DNA from: Brevibacillus_H ginsengisoli
GTDB lineage: Bacteria; Bacillota; Bacilli; Brevibacillales; Brevibacillaceae
Direction of reading: 5' to 3'
DNA length: 64,000 bases
Assembly: GCF_050113715.1 (NCBI RefSeq)
Contig: NZ_JBNJQR010000004.1
Location: 1-64,000, forward strand
Shown here: piece after piece, positions 53,163-61,991 of the stretch
Layout of the letters: every line of letters begins with the position of its first letter
Position numbering within the stretch: the stretch's first letter is position 1
Made by a program: the position numbers and the translations under genes
The notes under the pieces: generated by a model
What the model was told of the DNA's origin: nothing
Databases searched by the model: none
Seen by the model: the letters and a program-made list of their open reading frames with translations, nothing else

Positions 53163-54200
53163 CTATGGAAAAACAGGTGTCAGCAGCAGTCCTGCCGTCT
53201 CTTGAAGTCCCATCATCGTATTCATATTTTGGATGGCCTGACCGGCGGCCCCTTTTACCACGTTATCAATGACGCTCACCACGACAACTCTTCCAGTCCG
53301 TTCATCCAGATGAAGGGCTATGTCGCAATAATTCGATCCATACACTTCCTTGGTTCGTGGATAGCTGCCGAATTCTCTCATTCGCACAAACGGTTTGTCA
53401 GCGTATATCTCTTCGTACAATGCCTGCAGCTCTTGACTTGCGACATCCGTTGTTAGTTTGGCATACGCCGTTACCAGAATTCCTCTGGTCATCGGAATCA
53501 GGTGCGGGGTAAAAGAAATCGTTACGTTTGCACCCGACTGATTGACGATTTCCTGTTCGATCTCAGGTGTATGCTGATGCGATCCGATTTTGTACGCGGA
53601 TAAATTTTCATTGACCTCGCTAAAATGAACGCCAAGCGAGACCCCTCTGCCCGCTCCCGAGATGCCTGATTTTGCGTCAATAATCAGGCTGTCGACGTCA
53701 ATCCACCCCGACCTTACCAACGGCAAAAGGCCGAGCAGCGTAGCCGTTGGATAACAACCTGGATTGGCAATCAGCTTGGCGGACGCAATCGCCTCTTGAT
53801 TCCACTCATGTAAACCGTAAACGGCCTGTGCAAGCAGATCGTCGGTTGCCGTCTCCTTTTTATACCACTTCTTGTATTCTTCACGTGAACGAAGCCTAAA
53901 ATCGCCTGATAAATCGATCACCTTCACAGAATGCTTCAGCAATTCTGGCGTTAATTGCGAACTTACGCCAGCAGGAGCCGCTAAGAAGACCACATCGTTA
54001 TCATTAGCCAACTGCTTTGCGTCGATGGCTTCCAAGCTCGGTAAGACTACGTTCTTCAAATGAGGAAAAAACTGCGCAAGCTCCCCTTCAGAAGAACTGG
54101 AGTATAAATGATGAACATTCACTTCAGGATGATTGTTCAACAGACGAATCAATTCGACCCCACTATATCCTGTTGCTCCGACAATTCCGGCTCGTAGCAT
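53163..54200 (-). CDS. argC: N-acetyl-gamma-glutamyl-phosphate reductase
   Basis: A 345-residue NADPH-dependent reductase, the length of the B. subtilis enzyme. GIVGATGYSGVELIRLL is the nucleotide fold, and the catalytic cysteine is in ANPGCYPTATLLGLLPLV. ATG 54200 follows GGAGAGG. First gene of argC-argB-argD-carA-carB-argF. Confidence 0.97.
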   Translation of the reverse strand: MLRAGIVGATGYSGVELIRLLNNHPEVNVHHLYSSSSEGELAQFFPHLKNVVLPSLEAIDAKQLANDNDVVFLAAPAGVSSQLTPELLKHSVKVIDLSGDFRLRSREEYKKWYKKETATDDLLAQAVYGLHEWNQEAIASAKLIANPGCYPTATLLGLLPLVRSGWIDVDSLIIDAKSGISGAGRGVSLGVHFSEVNENLSAYKIGSHQHTPEIEQEIVNQSGANVTISFTPHLIPMTRGILVTAYAKLTTDVASQELQALYEEIYADKPFVRMREFGSYPRTKEVYGSNYCDIALHLDERTGRVVVVSVIDNVVKGAAGQAIQNMNTMMGLQETAGLLLTPVFP

Positions 54201-54215
54201 GTTCCTCTCCTCTTT

Positions 54216-54251
54216 CTGTATTTTTATACATGAATAATAATAAAAATTCAA
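54216..54251 (-). promoter_or_regulatory. argC promoter with ARG boxes
   Basis: Minus strand -35 TTGAAT (54246-54251), 17-bp spacer, -10 TATAAA (54223-54228). One ARG box, CATGTATAAAAATACAG (54216-54232), covers the -10 and matches CATGAATAAAAATKCAA closely; a second, in inverse orientation (TTTGAATTTTTATTATT), covers the -35. Two boxes suggest strong repression by ArgR/AhrC. Confidence 0.75.
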
Positions 54252-54253
54252 AC

Positions 54254-54289
54254 AAAAAACAACCACCTTCCTTTGTGAAAGTGGTTGTT
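54254..54289 (-). terminator. Terminator of the cytochrome c gene
   Basis: Minus strand AACAACCAC / GTGGTTGTT stem with inner TTTC / GAAG pairing and TTTTTT. Its T-run ends 2 bp before the -35 of argC. Confidence 0.85.
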
Positions 54290-54313
54290 CATTTCAGCCT
54301 ATTCCGATGTGAA

Positions 54314-54706
54314 CTATTTTTTGGTAGCTAACCATGCGGCAAGATTTTCAGCATCTGCGCCTTGAACCAAGCCTGCAGGCATGCCGCCGCCGCCTTTACC
54401 GTTTTTCAAAACATCAAGGATTTGGTCCTTGCTTAGACGAGAGCCAATATCAGCAAGTTTCGGACCGATTTGACCTTGCATGTCTACACCGTGGCAGCCT
54501 GCGCAGGTTTGTTTAAAAACACCTTCAGCTTTAGCCGTATCAACAGTATCTGCACCTTGAGATGGAGTAGACGCAGGTTGTTGCGCTGCTGGTTGTTGCG
54601 CTGCAGGTTGTTGAGCTGGTTGTTGGGCTTGGTTTCCACCACCGCCACAAGCAGTCAACACAAGAGCAACCGCTCCAGCCAACATAAGTGGGGCAAAACG
54701 TTTCAT
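54314..54706 (-). CDS. cccB: Lipoprotein cytochrome c-551
   Basis: A 130-residue small cytochrome. Lipobox VLTAC tethers it to the outer membrane face; a low-complexity Gln/Pro/Ala linker (about 25-50, repeats of QQPAA) follows; the c-type domain has heme motif CAGCH and the axial Met in GGGMPAGL. CccB of B. subtilis has the same plan but lies next to ftsE there; here it does not. The start is the ATG after the TTG, with GGAGGG 8 bases before. Confidence 0.88.
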   Translation of the reverse strand: MKRFAPLMLAGAVALVLTACGGGGNQAQQPAQQPAAQQPAAQQPASTPSQGADTVDTAKAEGVFKQTCAGCHGVDMQGQIGPKLADIGSRLSKDQILDVLKNGKGGGGMPAGLVQGADAENLAAWLATKK

Positions 54707-54829
54707 CAAATTTCCCTCCTGTAATCATCGTGAGAAAAGCTTATGTAAACCCCTCTCTCCATAAATGAAGTTGAGGACGCTTTTCTTCCCTGCTCTACTA
54801 GATTTCCACAAATTAAACTGAGGCAATCA

Positions 54830-55099
54830 TCAGCCAAGTGGTAATTCTAGCGGATTCCACTCTCGTAATTCCAAGGTTCGGGCTCCTGATGTAACGGCTG
54901 GATCGGCTTTTGCTAACAATTCTGCTTCTTCCATGGTGTCTGTCTTATAAATAACCAATCCTCCGCGTTTATCAGTGAATGGACCAGCCATGACCACTTT
55001 CCCATCCAAGTACAGGCGATTGATGTAGTCTAGGTGTGCTGGTCTTTCCTTGGCGTTTAACTCTTGGTCAATAATCGGCAAGAATGCTACGTAAAGCAT
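54830..55099 (-). CDS. YciI-family protein
   Basis: An 89-residue alpha-beta barrel protein. The family pattern is present: RPAHLDYINRLYLDGKVVMAGPF with the conserved His, and a later Asp in ADPAV. Members resemble dehydrochlorinases and muconolactone isomerases, but most have no known substrate. It stands alone between a cytochrome gene and lutC. Confidence 0.8.
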   Translation of the reverse strand: MLYVAFLPIIDQELNAKERPAHLDYINRLYLDGKVVMAGPFTDKRGGLVIYKTDTMEEAELLAKADPAVTSGARTLELREWNPLELPLG

Positions 55100-55216
55100 G
55101 TCTATCCCCTTTCTGGTTCAACCCTTGAAATTGCAATCGAGGTGATCTCTGGAAAAGTATAACATGTTCCGTAAAGAACCTTCGATGGTGAAAATGTGAA
55201 TATCCTGTGAACAAAC

Positions 55217-55942
55217 CTATCCTAAAATATAGGCAAAGACAATACCAGGTCCATGTACACCGATCGTTAAATCATTCTCAATGTCGGCAGAGCGGCTCGG
55301 CCCCGTAATGAAGTGGATACCTGCTGGCATACAATTCCCGTTCCACTTATGGATTTCGCTCATCACTTCGCCCATGCGTGTACGAATATCTTCTGCGCGA
55401 ATAATCGCCATGAACGCAGTTGGCAGCAAGCTGATCGAACGACCTTTGTTTAGACCAGACGTGACGACGACCGTGCCTGTATGCGCAATGGCAAAATCAA
55501 CAACCCCGACGCCTATATCGGCTACCGCTGCTTTTTCCAGCAAATCGACTGAGCTCTCATTTTTCCAAACGGTCATATCAACCTTTGAGAGCCGATCATC
55601 GAGTCTTAATTCTTCGAGAAGCGGATTATTCTCTCGAATTATGCTGCGAGCGGTCATCGAGTCGGCCACCTTCGCAATGTGAACAGCCAGTTCTTCCTTG
55701 GTAGCAAAGCGTTTGGCCTCTCCGCCCAAACCCTGCCAATTTTTCATGAACAGCTCAATTCGTTCATCTGATGACAACCTATAGGATTTCCAATACTCCG
55801 GAACTCCACGCACTGGTTGTTCTGGTTTTTCGGTGATTCTCGGTCTATTTAAGCGGTTGGCGATACGGTTCAAGAATGCCTCTTCTTTTTCTTTCGCGGC
55901 TTGATCCAACTCTGCAATGATCTCTTTACCCTTTGTGTTCAT
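55217..55942 (-). CDS. lutC: L-lactate utilization protein LutC
   Basis: A 241-residue LUD-domain protein, one of three subunits for L-lactate oxidation to pyruvate. Conserved features: GVVDFAIAHTGTVVV, RSISLLPTAFMAII and TGPSRSADIENDLTIGVHGP. It overlaps lutB by 4 bp and is last in lutABC. Confidence 0.92.
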   Translation of the reverse strand: MNTKGKEIIAELDQAAKEKEEAFLNRIANRLNRPRITEKPEQPVRGVPEYWKSYRLSSDERIELFMKNWQGLGGEAKRFATKEELAVHIAKVADSMTARSIIRENNPLLEELRLDDRLSKVDMTVWKNESSVDLLEKAAVADIGVGVVDFAIAHTGTVVVTSGLNKGRSISLLPTAFMAIIRAEDIRTRMGEVMSEIHKWNGNCMPAGIHFITGPSRSADIENDLTIGVHGPGIVFAYILG

Positions 55943-57438
55943 GATTGGTTCCTCCGTTTTGCTACAATGTCTTGCATGCGCTTTTTCATTTCAGGTGACA
56001 TTTCACGCATTTCAAGTTGCAGATCGCGATCTAATGCCTTCCATGACTCCCTAAATGATTTCTGTGCCAGAGCAGGTGCATAACGGTAGCGATTCCATCC
56101 CTTTAATGGTCCGATCTGGGACTTAATCACGCCGTCTTTCACCAACGGAAGCTGACCAATACGCCCTAATTTCAAAACACGTCCAAACAGCTTATGATTC
56201 GATGTGATCAGCTTGAAGGCCTTCATTCCAAGTTTCTCGGAGTTCTTGGTCACATTGGCTTCCACATTCCGGCGACGAATGCTGACCAGCATATCATGCA
56301 AAGGAATCTTTACCGGACACGCCTCCCAACAAGCGCCACAGAGGCTGGAAGCATTGGCTACCTCGCCCCACTTTTCTGCGTCGTCGTTTAGACGAGGGGT
56401 TAACACCGCGCCAATCGGTCCGCTATACACCCATCCATATGTGTGCCCCCCTACATGACGATAAACCGGACAAGCGTTGAGGCAAGCACCACATCGAATG
56501 CAATTCAGAACCTCCTGGAATTCGGGATCACCCAATTGTCGGGAGCGACCATTATCTAGAATGATGACGTGCAAATCTTCCGGACCATCGGAATCATCCT
56601 GACGACGAGGTCCGTTAATGGCTGACATATAAGCGGTTAGCTTTTGGCCTGTAGCCGAACGAGGCAATAAGGTAGCCATCGTTTCCAAGTCTTCCCATGA
56701 AGGGATAATCCGTTCCATCCCCATGAAGGTGATTTGTGTTTTCGGGACGGTACTGACCATTCGGCCATTCCCTTCATTGGAGAAGAGCACCATGGAGCCG
56801 GATTCCGCAATGGCAAAGTTACATCCGGTCATTCCGATATCCGCTTTCAGGAACTTCTCGCGTAATTTGGTACGGGCAAAACCAGCCAGAATCTGCGTAT
56901 CAGCAGGCAGCCTTCTTCCCGCTTCCGCTGAGAACAGATCGGCAACTTGCTCTTTGTTCTTATGAATCGCTGGAATGATAATATGTGAAGGAGTTTCATT
57001 GGCTAATTGAATGATGTATTCCCCGAGGTCTGTTTCAACGACTTCAATTTTGCTTTTTTCGAGGAACTTGTTGATGTGAACCTCTTCAGAAACCATAGAT
57101 TTGGATTTCACGACCGACTTGGCTTCTTTGGCAGCGGCAATTTTCATCGTAATCTCTACCGCTTCTTCAGCTGTTGACGCAAAATGTACATGTCCTCCAG
57201 CTGCACGCAGGTTTGTCACGAATAAAGAAAGATAGTAGTCCAAATGCGCAATCGTGTGGAGACGGATAGCTCTGCCCTGAGTTCGCCATTCTTGCCAGTT
57301 TCCAAGTTCTTCTGCCGCTGTTTTTCTGCCGTTTCTCAGCTTCTCCGTAGTAAATCGAATGGCGTTGCGCAAGAATTCATCATTTAACGCAACTTTGGCA
57401 CGCTCTTCAAGAGGAATGATCGGTTGGGATTCACTCAT
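55939..57438 (-). CDS. lutB: L-lactate utilization iron-sulfur protein LutB
   Basis: A 499-residue protein with an N-terminal LUD domain (ADIGMTGCNFAIAESGSMVL near 230) and a ferredoxin-like region with two [4Fe-4S] motifs, CIRCGACLNACPVY and CGACWEACPVKIP. The C-terminal helical region is the usual DUF3390 part. Overlaps lutA and lutC by 4 bp each. Confidence 0.95.
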   Translation of the reverse strand: MSESQPIIPLEERAKVALNDEFLRNAIRFTTEKLRNGRKTAAEELGNWQEWRTQGRAIRLHTIAHLDYYLSLFVTNLRAAGGHVHFASTAEEAVEITMKIAAAKEAKSVVKSKSMVSEEVHINKFLEKSKIEVVETDLGEYIIQLANETPSHIIIPAIHKNKEQVADLFSAEAGRRLPADTQILAGFARTKLREKFLKADIGMTGCNFAIAESGSMVLFSNEGNGRMVSTVPKTQITFMGMERIIPSWEDLETMATLLPRSATGQKLTAYMSAINGPRRQDDSDGPEDLHVIILDNGRSRQLGDPEFQEVLNCIRCGACLNACPVYRHVGGHTYGWVYSGPIGAVLTPRLNDDAEKWGEVANASSLCGACWEACPVKIPLHDMLVSIRRRNVEANVTKNSEKLGMKAFKLITSNHKLFGRVLKLGRIGQLPLVKDGVIKSQIGPLKGWNRYRYAPALAQKSFRESWKALDRDLQLEMREMSPEMKKRMQDIVAKRRNQS

Positions 57439-58169
57439 ACGTCTGGTTTCACTCCTTCATGTAACAACTCGATCAGATGCATGACACGAACTTGCTTGCC
57501 TTCATGTTTCAAACGGCCACCAATGTTCATGAGGCAACCCATATCAAGCCCGACGAGCACCTCTGCTTCTGTCTCCAATACGTGTTGCGCTTTCTCTGTA
57601 ACCATCGCCCCGGAGATATCCGGAAGTTTAACCGCAAAAGTGCCGCCGAAACCACAGCAATCCTCGGCAGACGGAAGTGGAACAAATTCCAAGCCTCTTA
57701 CATTCTTCAGCAATTCGTATGGTTCATCTTTCAAGCCTAGCAGACGTGTTCCATGGCAGGAAGGATGATAGGTCACACGATAGGGAAACGAAGCTCCGAT
57801 ATCCGTTACACCTAATACATGAACAAGGAATTGAGTGAACTCGTATGTTTTTTCTTGGAGTTCTTTTGCTTTTTGCAGCATAATCGGATCGTCCTTGAAC
57901 AACATCGGATAATGGTGATGAATCATCCCTACGCAAGATCCGGACGGGGAGACAACAAAATCGCTATCCTCAAACGCTTCAATCAGCTGCTTCGCTCCCT
58001 CTTGAGCAACATCCCAATATCCACTATTAAAAGCCGGCTGACCACAGCAGGTTTGCTTCTCGGGAAAATGTAAATGAACCCCCAGTCGACCAAGAATTCT
58101 AGTCATCGCTTCTCCTACTTGAGGATAGATAGCGTCTGAGAGACAGGTAATAAACAGTGAGACTTTCAT
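57435..58169 (-). CDS. lutA: L-lactate utilization protein LutA
   Basis: A 244-residue cysteine-rich-domain protein related to glycolate oxidase subunit GlcF. CCG motifs in TCCGQPAFNSGYWDVA and DCCGFGGTFAVKLP; CVGMIHHHYP; YHPSCHGTRLLGL. ATG 58169 (MKVSLFITC) follows GGAGG. First gene of lutABC. Confidence 0.95.
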   Translation of the reverse strand: MKVSLFITCLSDAIYPQVGEAMTRILGRLGVHLHFPEKQTCCGQPAFNSGYWDVAQEGAKQLIEAFEDSDFVVSPSGSCVGMIHHHYPMLFKDDPIMLQKAKELQEKTYEFTQFLVHVLGVTDIGASFPYRVTYHPSCHGTRLLGLKDEPYELLKNVRGLEFVPLPSAEDCCGFGGTFAVKLPDISGAMVTEKAQHVLETEAEVLVGLDMGCLMNIGGRLKHEGKQVRVMHLIELLHEGVKPDV

Positions 58170-58229
58170 ATGGTAACCTCCACTTCCATCTTTGGGTATT
58201 GGGTTGCAGGCAACAAGGAAGAGGGAGAA

Positions 58230-58246
58230 CATCAGGTCATCAGATG
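58230..58246. promoter_or_regulatory. Putative LutR operator
   Basis: CATCAGGTCATCAGATG contains the odd palindrome CATC-A-GATG (58238-58246) plus a further half-site, in the 93-bp gap between lutR and lutA. Location and symmetry fit a FadR-type GntR regulator. Confidence 0.4.
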
Positions 58247-58262
58247 TATGAACAAAAGATTT

Positions 58263-58964
58263 TTACTTGACCAGCTGTTTCTTAACCCCGAGCAGATGAT
58301 GAAGCATTGTTTCTTCAGCCCGCTTGGGATTACTGTTCTTGACCGCTAAATAGATCTCTTTATGCTCAACATGCAAGCGGTGTAAACTATCCTCTGACTG
58401 ATACATACGCTCGTGACTTGCCTTAAGAATATTACTCATCGTCTCGGAGATCGATTGCATAACAGACTCAAGCATCGCATTATGAGCGGCTCGAGACAGT
58501 GAGTAGTGAAATTTCCAGTCTGCCTGATCTCCCAGGTGCTCCTGTTCTAAGGCATCCTCCATCTCCCGAAGAACTTCCTCTATTTTCTTTAAATCGGCAT
58601 CCGTGCGGCGCTCTGCGGCCAAACGAACAATCCCCGTCTCTATAATCATACGGACCTCCAACAGGTCGATAATATCCTGTTTGGTAACCGTTTGTGCCAT
58701 CTCGAAGGCAGCAAGTAATTTCTCAGGCTCGTAACGTGAAACAAACGTTCCTTCCCCCTGTCGAATGACCACCAAGCCAATCGTCTTAAGAGAGCCGACT
58801 GCTTCACGCACTGTAGATTGTCCAACTCCAAGCATCTCTCCCAGTTCACGAAACGAAGGCAACCGATCACCAGGCTGATAGACACCGGACACAATTTGTT
58901 CTTTCAGATACTCTGCGACTTCTTCATATGTTTTACGGACCCTAAATTGCGGAATTGCTTTCAT
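58263..58964 (-). CDS. GntR/FadR-family regulator of lutABC (LutR-like)
   Basis: A 233-residue regulator. N-terminal winged HTH (YQPGDRLPSFRELGEMLGVGQSTVREAVGSLKTIGLV) and an all-helical FCD effector domain (about 90-225) with metal-binding type residues (EVRMIIETGIVRLAA, HYSLSRAAHNAMLESV). It lies directly upstream of lutABC in the same direction; B. subtilis LutR represses lut and responds to lactate. Start ATG 58964 after GAGG. Confidence 0.88.
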   Translation of the reverse strand: MKAIPQFRVRKTYEEVAEYLKEQIVSGVYQPGDRLPSFRELGEMLGVGQSTVREAVGSLKTIGLVVIRQGEGTFVSRYEPEKLLAAFEMAQTVTKQDIIDLLEVRMIIETGIVRLAAERRTDADLKKIEEVLREMEDALEQEHLGDQADWKFHYSLSRAAHNAMLESVMQSISETMSNILKASHERMYQSEDSLHRLHVEHKEIYLAVKNSNPKRAEETMLHHLLGVKKQLVK

Positions 58965-59083
58965 AAAGGACCTCACCAATTTGCAACAAATTTCTTGTCG
59001 TCAACATCTAATTATGTCGATATCTGGTGTATATTGTAACAAAATCGTGACAAACCCGATGTGATATACCTCACTCGCTACGC

Positions 59084-59120
59084 AAAAAAACCTCCTCTGT
59101 CTTTTGGACAAAGAAGGTTT
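59084..59120 (-). terminator. Terminator of the tRNA-Leu genes
   Basis: Minus strand AAACCTTCTTTGTC / GACAGAGGAGGTTT 14-bp stem (G-U pairs included), loop CAAAA, then TTTT. Confidence 0.88.
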
Positions 59121-59133
59121 AATTTACCAAGTA

Positions 59134-59221
59134 TGGTGCCGAGGACCGGACTTGAACCGGTACGGGAGAAACTCCCGACAGATTTTAAGTCTGTTGCGTC
59201 TGCCTATTCCGCCACCCCGGC
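59134..59221 (-). tRNA. tRNA-Leu (anticodon TAA)
   Basis: Minus strand starts GCCGGGGTGGCGGAATAGGC and ends CCTCGGCACCA with encoded CCA. The anticodon stem ACAGA/TCTGT encloses CTTAAAA, anticodon TAA (reads UUA/UUG). The long variable arm GGGAGTTTCTCCC and T-loop GGTTCAAGTCC are those of a class II leucine tRNA, 88 nt. Confidence 0.97.
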
Positions 59222-59232
59222 AAGAGGTTGTA

Positions 59233-59315
59233 TGGTGCGGGTGGAGGGACTTGAACCCCCACGGTCGCCCGCCAGATCCTAAGTCTGGTGCGTCTGCCAA
59301 TTCCGCCACACCCGC
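59233..59315 (-). tRNA. tRNA-Leu (anticodon TAG)
   Basis: Minus strand starts GCGGGTGTGGCGGAATTGGC and ends CACCCGCACCA with encoded CCA. The anticodon stem CCAGA/TCTGG encloses CTTAGGA, anticodon TAG (reads CUN). Class II variable arm, 83 nt. It is 11 bp upstream of the other leucine tRNA, so the two are likely one transcript. Confidence 0.97.
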
Positions 59316-59371
59316 ATGGGAACTACATATGGCCTAACGATTTTTAAGTCTATCAGAAATATGGTTGGAAA

Positions 59372-60253
59372 TCAAGAGTTTTCATGACTAAACAGCTCCT
59401 GAGCCACTGTAAAGAACGCTTGAACTGCCGGAGAAACATATTGAATTGCTGGAAAAGCTAATGCCACATTACGCCAATGTGATTGTGTAAGGTTTCCTAA
59501 TTTTATATTTGGTTGGTCTTTGAGAAACAGTTCAGGCCCGATCGTAATACCAAGTCCTTCTTGTACCATGCTTGAAATGGTAGCGCAATCTTGAACTTCG
59601 AAGCGGACCGACGGTTTTATCTTAGCCTGAGAAAAAATCTCATCAACTTGAGTTCGATAAACTCCTTTTGGCATAATAAAAGGCTCGTCTTGCAAATCTT
59701 GCACACCAATTGTTTTTGCTTTTTCGAATCGATGTCCTTCGGGATAAGCAACAACCATTTTATCCTTCATTAATGGCAAATAGTTCAGATTCGCATTCAT
59801 GTTCTGTTGTACAACGACTGCAATATCAATCACACCCGTCTCAAACCACTCAATGATTTCCTCGTATGTCCCTTCAAAGAAAATAAACTCAATGTTTGGG
59901 TATTTTTTTTGATACTTAGAAATTATTTTGGGCTGTATACAAGCCGTTGCGCATGCGAAGCTACCAATTCGTATCGTACCAGCTTCAAGATTTGAGGCAA
60001 AGGCAGCTTCTTGCTTGATTTTTTCAATGTGGTTTAAGATTTCCCGCATATGACTCAGCGTTTTCTGACCAACTTCTGTAAGCATAAAGCCTTTTTTACG
60101 GTCCCGTACTAACAATGGAATACCCAATTCCGACTCCAATCCAGCGACCGCGTGACTTACCGCGGATTGTGTCATGTTTAGCTTCTCTGCTGCTTTTGTA
60201 AAGCTGCCTAGTTCAATTACTTTGGAAAAGACTTCGAATCTCGCAATGCTCAT
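59372..60253 (-). CDS. LysR-family regulator divergent from the ene reductase gene
   Basis: A 293-residue LysR protein. HTH in FEVFSKVIELGSFTKAAEKLNMTQSAVSHAVAGLESELG; effector domain (about 90-290) of the periplasmic-binding type. ATG 60253 (MSIARFEVF) with GAGG upstream matches the family N-terminus, so about 29 residues of upstream open frame are left out. It probably controls the namA gene across a 107-bp gap. Confidence 0.92.
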   Translation of the reverse strand: MSIARFEVFSKVIELGSFTKAAEKLNMTQSAVSHAVAGLESELGIPLLVRDRKKGFMLTEVGQKTLSHMREILNHIEKIKQEAAFASNLEAGTIRIGSFACATACIQPKIISKYQKKYPNIEFIFFEGTYEEIIEWFETGVIDIAVVVQQNMNANLNYLPLMKDKMVVAYPEGHRFEKAKTIGVQDLQDEPFIMPKGVYRTQVDEIFSQAKIKPSVRFEVQDCATISSMVQEGLGITIGPELFLKDQPNIKLGNLTQSHWRNVALAFPAIQYVSPAVQAFFTVAQELFSHENS

Positions 60254-60282
60254 GAGTAATACCTCATATATCATATTAAAAT

Positions 60283-60299
60283 CATTAATTTGATTAATG
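60283..60299. promoter_or_regulatory. Putative LysR binding site
   Basis: CATTAATTTGATTAATG is a perfect 7-3-7 inverted repeat that fits the LysR T-N11-A rule and lies mid-way between the two divergent genes. Confidence 0.55.
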
Positions 60300-60360
60300 G
60301 TAACATGGAATTTTATACTAATGCAAGAGATGTCTTTCAATTTTATGGGAGGTTGCTTCT

Positions 60361-61392
60361 ATGACGTCGAAACTATTTTCTTCGTATGATCTGAAAGGTT
60401 TGCACCTAAAAAACCGCATCGTTATGCCACCGATGTGCCAGTATTCAGTTAAAGCCAAAGATGGAAAGCCGAATGATTGGCACTATGTGCATTATCTCAG
60501 TCGCGCTATTGGGGGGACTGGCCTCATTATTATGGAAATGACTGATGTCGATCCCGACGGCCGAATTACCGATTTTGACCTTGGTTTGTGGTCGGATGAG
60601 CATATTCCTGCATTCGCCAAAATTATCGATGGTGTACATGCTCATAATGGTAAAATTGGCATTCAGATTGCTCATGCGGGACGAAAATCAGAAGATGTGG
60701 CAATACCTGTTGCTCCTTCTGCTATAAAATTCCCAGGATCACCTTACAAAATGCCGCGTGCACTTACGACCGATGAGATCCAAGACGTCATCCAAAAATT
60801 TGCTGATGCAGCCCGTCGTGCCGTACAAGCCGGAGTAGATACGATCGAACTTCATGGAGCTCACGGTTATTTGATCCATCAATTCCAATCACCTTTGACC
60901 AATAAACGGGATGATCAATATGGTCAAGAGCTTGCCCGCTTTGGTATGGAAGTCATTCAAGCTGTAAAAGGAGAAATGCCTGCAGATATGCCTCTCATCT
61001 TCCGTATTTCAGCTGTAGAATATGCCGATGGTGGCTACGATATTGATCACGCTATCGAATTGTGCAAAACCTACAAAGCTGCTGGAGTGGATGCGTTTCA
61101 TGTGAGTACAGGCGGAGAAGGACTTCCTGGAGAGAGAAAACCAGGCAATTACCCTGGATATCAAGTGCCGTTTGCCCGTAAAATTCGCGAGGCGGTAGGC
61201 TTACCCGTCATTGCCGTAGGTATGATTGATGATCCGGCACAGGCTGAATCGCTTATTGACAATGAAACAGACTTTGTAGCGATTGGACGGGCCTTGCTCC
61301 GTGATCCGTATTGGGCCACTCATGCAGCTATTTCGCTTGGTCATGAGCCAAATATTATTCCGGAACCATATAGAGCTGCTTACGATTTTTAA
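60361..61392 (+). CDS. namA: Old yellow enzyme-family NAD(P)H:flavin oxidoreductase (YqjM/NamA type)
   Basis: A 343-residue FMN TIM barrel that reduces activated C=C bonds. The YqjM hallmarks are present: Cys in PPMCQYS (about 27), substrate-binding histidine pair in IELHGAHGYLIHQFQSPLTN, and phosphate site AIGRALLRDPYW. YqjM-type enzymes respond to oxidative and electrophile stress. GGGAGG lies 8 bases before the ATG. Operon with the DinB-like gene. Confidence 0.92.
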   Translation: MTSKLFSSYDLKGLHLKNRIVMPPMCQYSVKAKDGKPNDWHYVHYLSRAIGGTGLIIMEMTDVDPDGRITDFDLGLWSDEHIPAFAKIIDGVHAHNGKIGIQIAHAGRKSEDVAIPVAPSAIKFPGSPYKMPRALTTDEIQDVIQKFADAARRAVQAGVDTIELHGAHGYLIHQFQSPLTNKRDDQYGQELARFGMEVIQAVKGEMPADMPLIFRISAVEYADGGYDIDHAIELCKTYKAAGVDAFHVSTGGEGLPGERKPGNYPGYQVPFARKIREAVGLPVIAVGMIDDPAQAESLIDNETDFVAIGRALLRDPYWATHAAISLGHEPNIIPEPYRAAYDF

Positions 61393-61409
61393 AAAGGGAG
61401 AAGAATCAT

Positions 61410-61943
61410 ATGCTTAAGCGACCAGAACCAAACGAATATGATCCGTATTTCTCAAAGTATATCAACCTTGTACCTGATGGCAATATCCTTGAATTTCTTG
61501 AACAACAAAGGAACCGTTTAAACATCTTTTTCGGCAATCTTAGCGAAGAACAAGATGAGCTTCACCATGTGCCAGGAAAGTGGAACTTTAAGGAACTCTT
61601 TGGTCATATCAACGATTCGGAGCGTGTTATGAGCTATTGGATGCTTAGCGTTGCACGTGGAGATTCAACGAAACTGCTTGGTTACGATCAGGATATTTAT
61701 GTAGACAACGGTTGCTTCGGGGAGCATACGATTACTGAGCTACTTGTAGATTTCGAAGCTGTCAGACAAGCGACACGTACGCTTTTGACAACAATTAGAG
61801 AGAAGGACTGGTTACGGGAAGGCCATGTGGTCAATAAAGCGGTGACAGCTCGAAGCCTCCTCTATGTGATGGTCGGTCATACAGAGCATCATTTAAGTCT
61901 CATTCAACAACACCCTTCCAATTTCAACATCACTTCCCTATAA
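61410..61943 (+). CDS. DinB-like superfamily protein
   Basis: A 177-residue four-helix-bundle protein of the DinB/YfiT type. The metal-binding histidines of the family are seen in FGHINDSERVM and VGHTEHHLSLI. Other members are thiol-dependent transferases (bacillithiol or mycothiol). Being 17 bp after namA, it may take part in electrophile removal; that is inference. Confidence 0.85.
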   Translation: MLKRPEPNEYDPYFSKYINLVPDGNILEFLEQQRNRLNIFFGNLSEEQDELHHVPGKWNFKELFGHINDSERVMSYWMLSVARGDSTKLLGYDQDIYVDNGCFGEHTITELLVDFEAVRQATRTLLTTIREKDWLREGHVVNKAVTARSLLYVMVGHTEHHLSLIQQHPSNFNITSL

Positions 61944-61949
61944 AAAACT

Positions 61950-61981
61950 GAGGCTTCCCTTGTAACCAGCAAGGAAGCCTC
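61950..61981. terminator. Bidirectional terminator
   Basis: GAGGCTTCC-CTTG / CAAG-GAAGCCTC hairpin between the convergent DinB-like and prfB genes, with A-run upstream and TTATCATTTC downstream. Confidence 0.75.
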
Positions 61982-61991
61982 TTATCATTTC

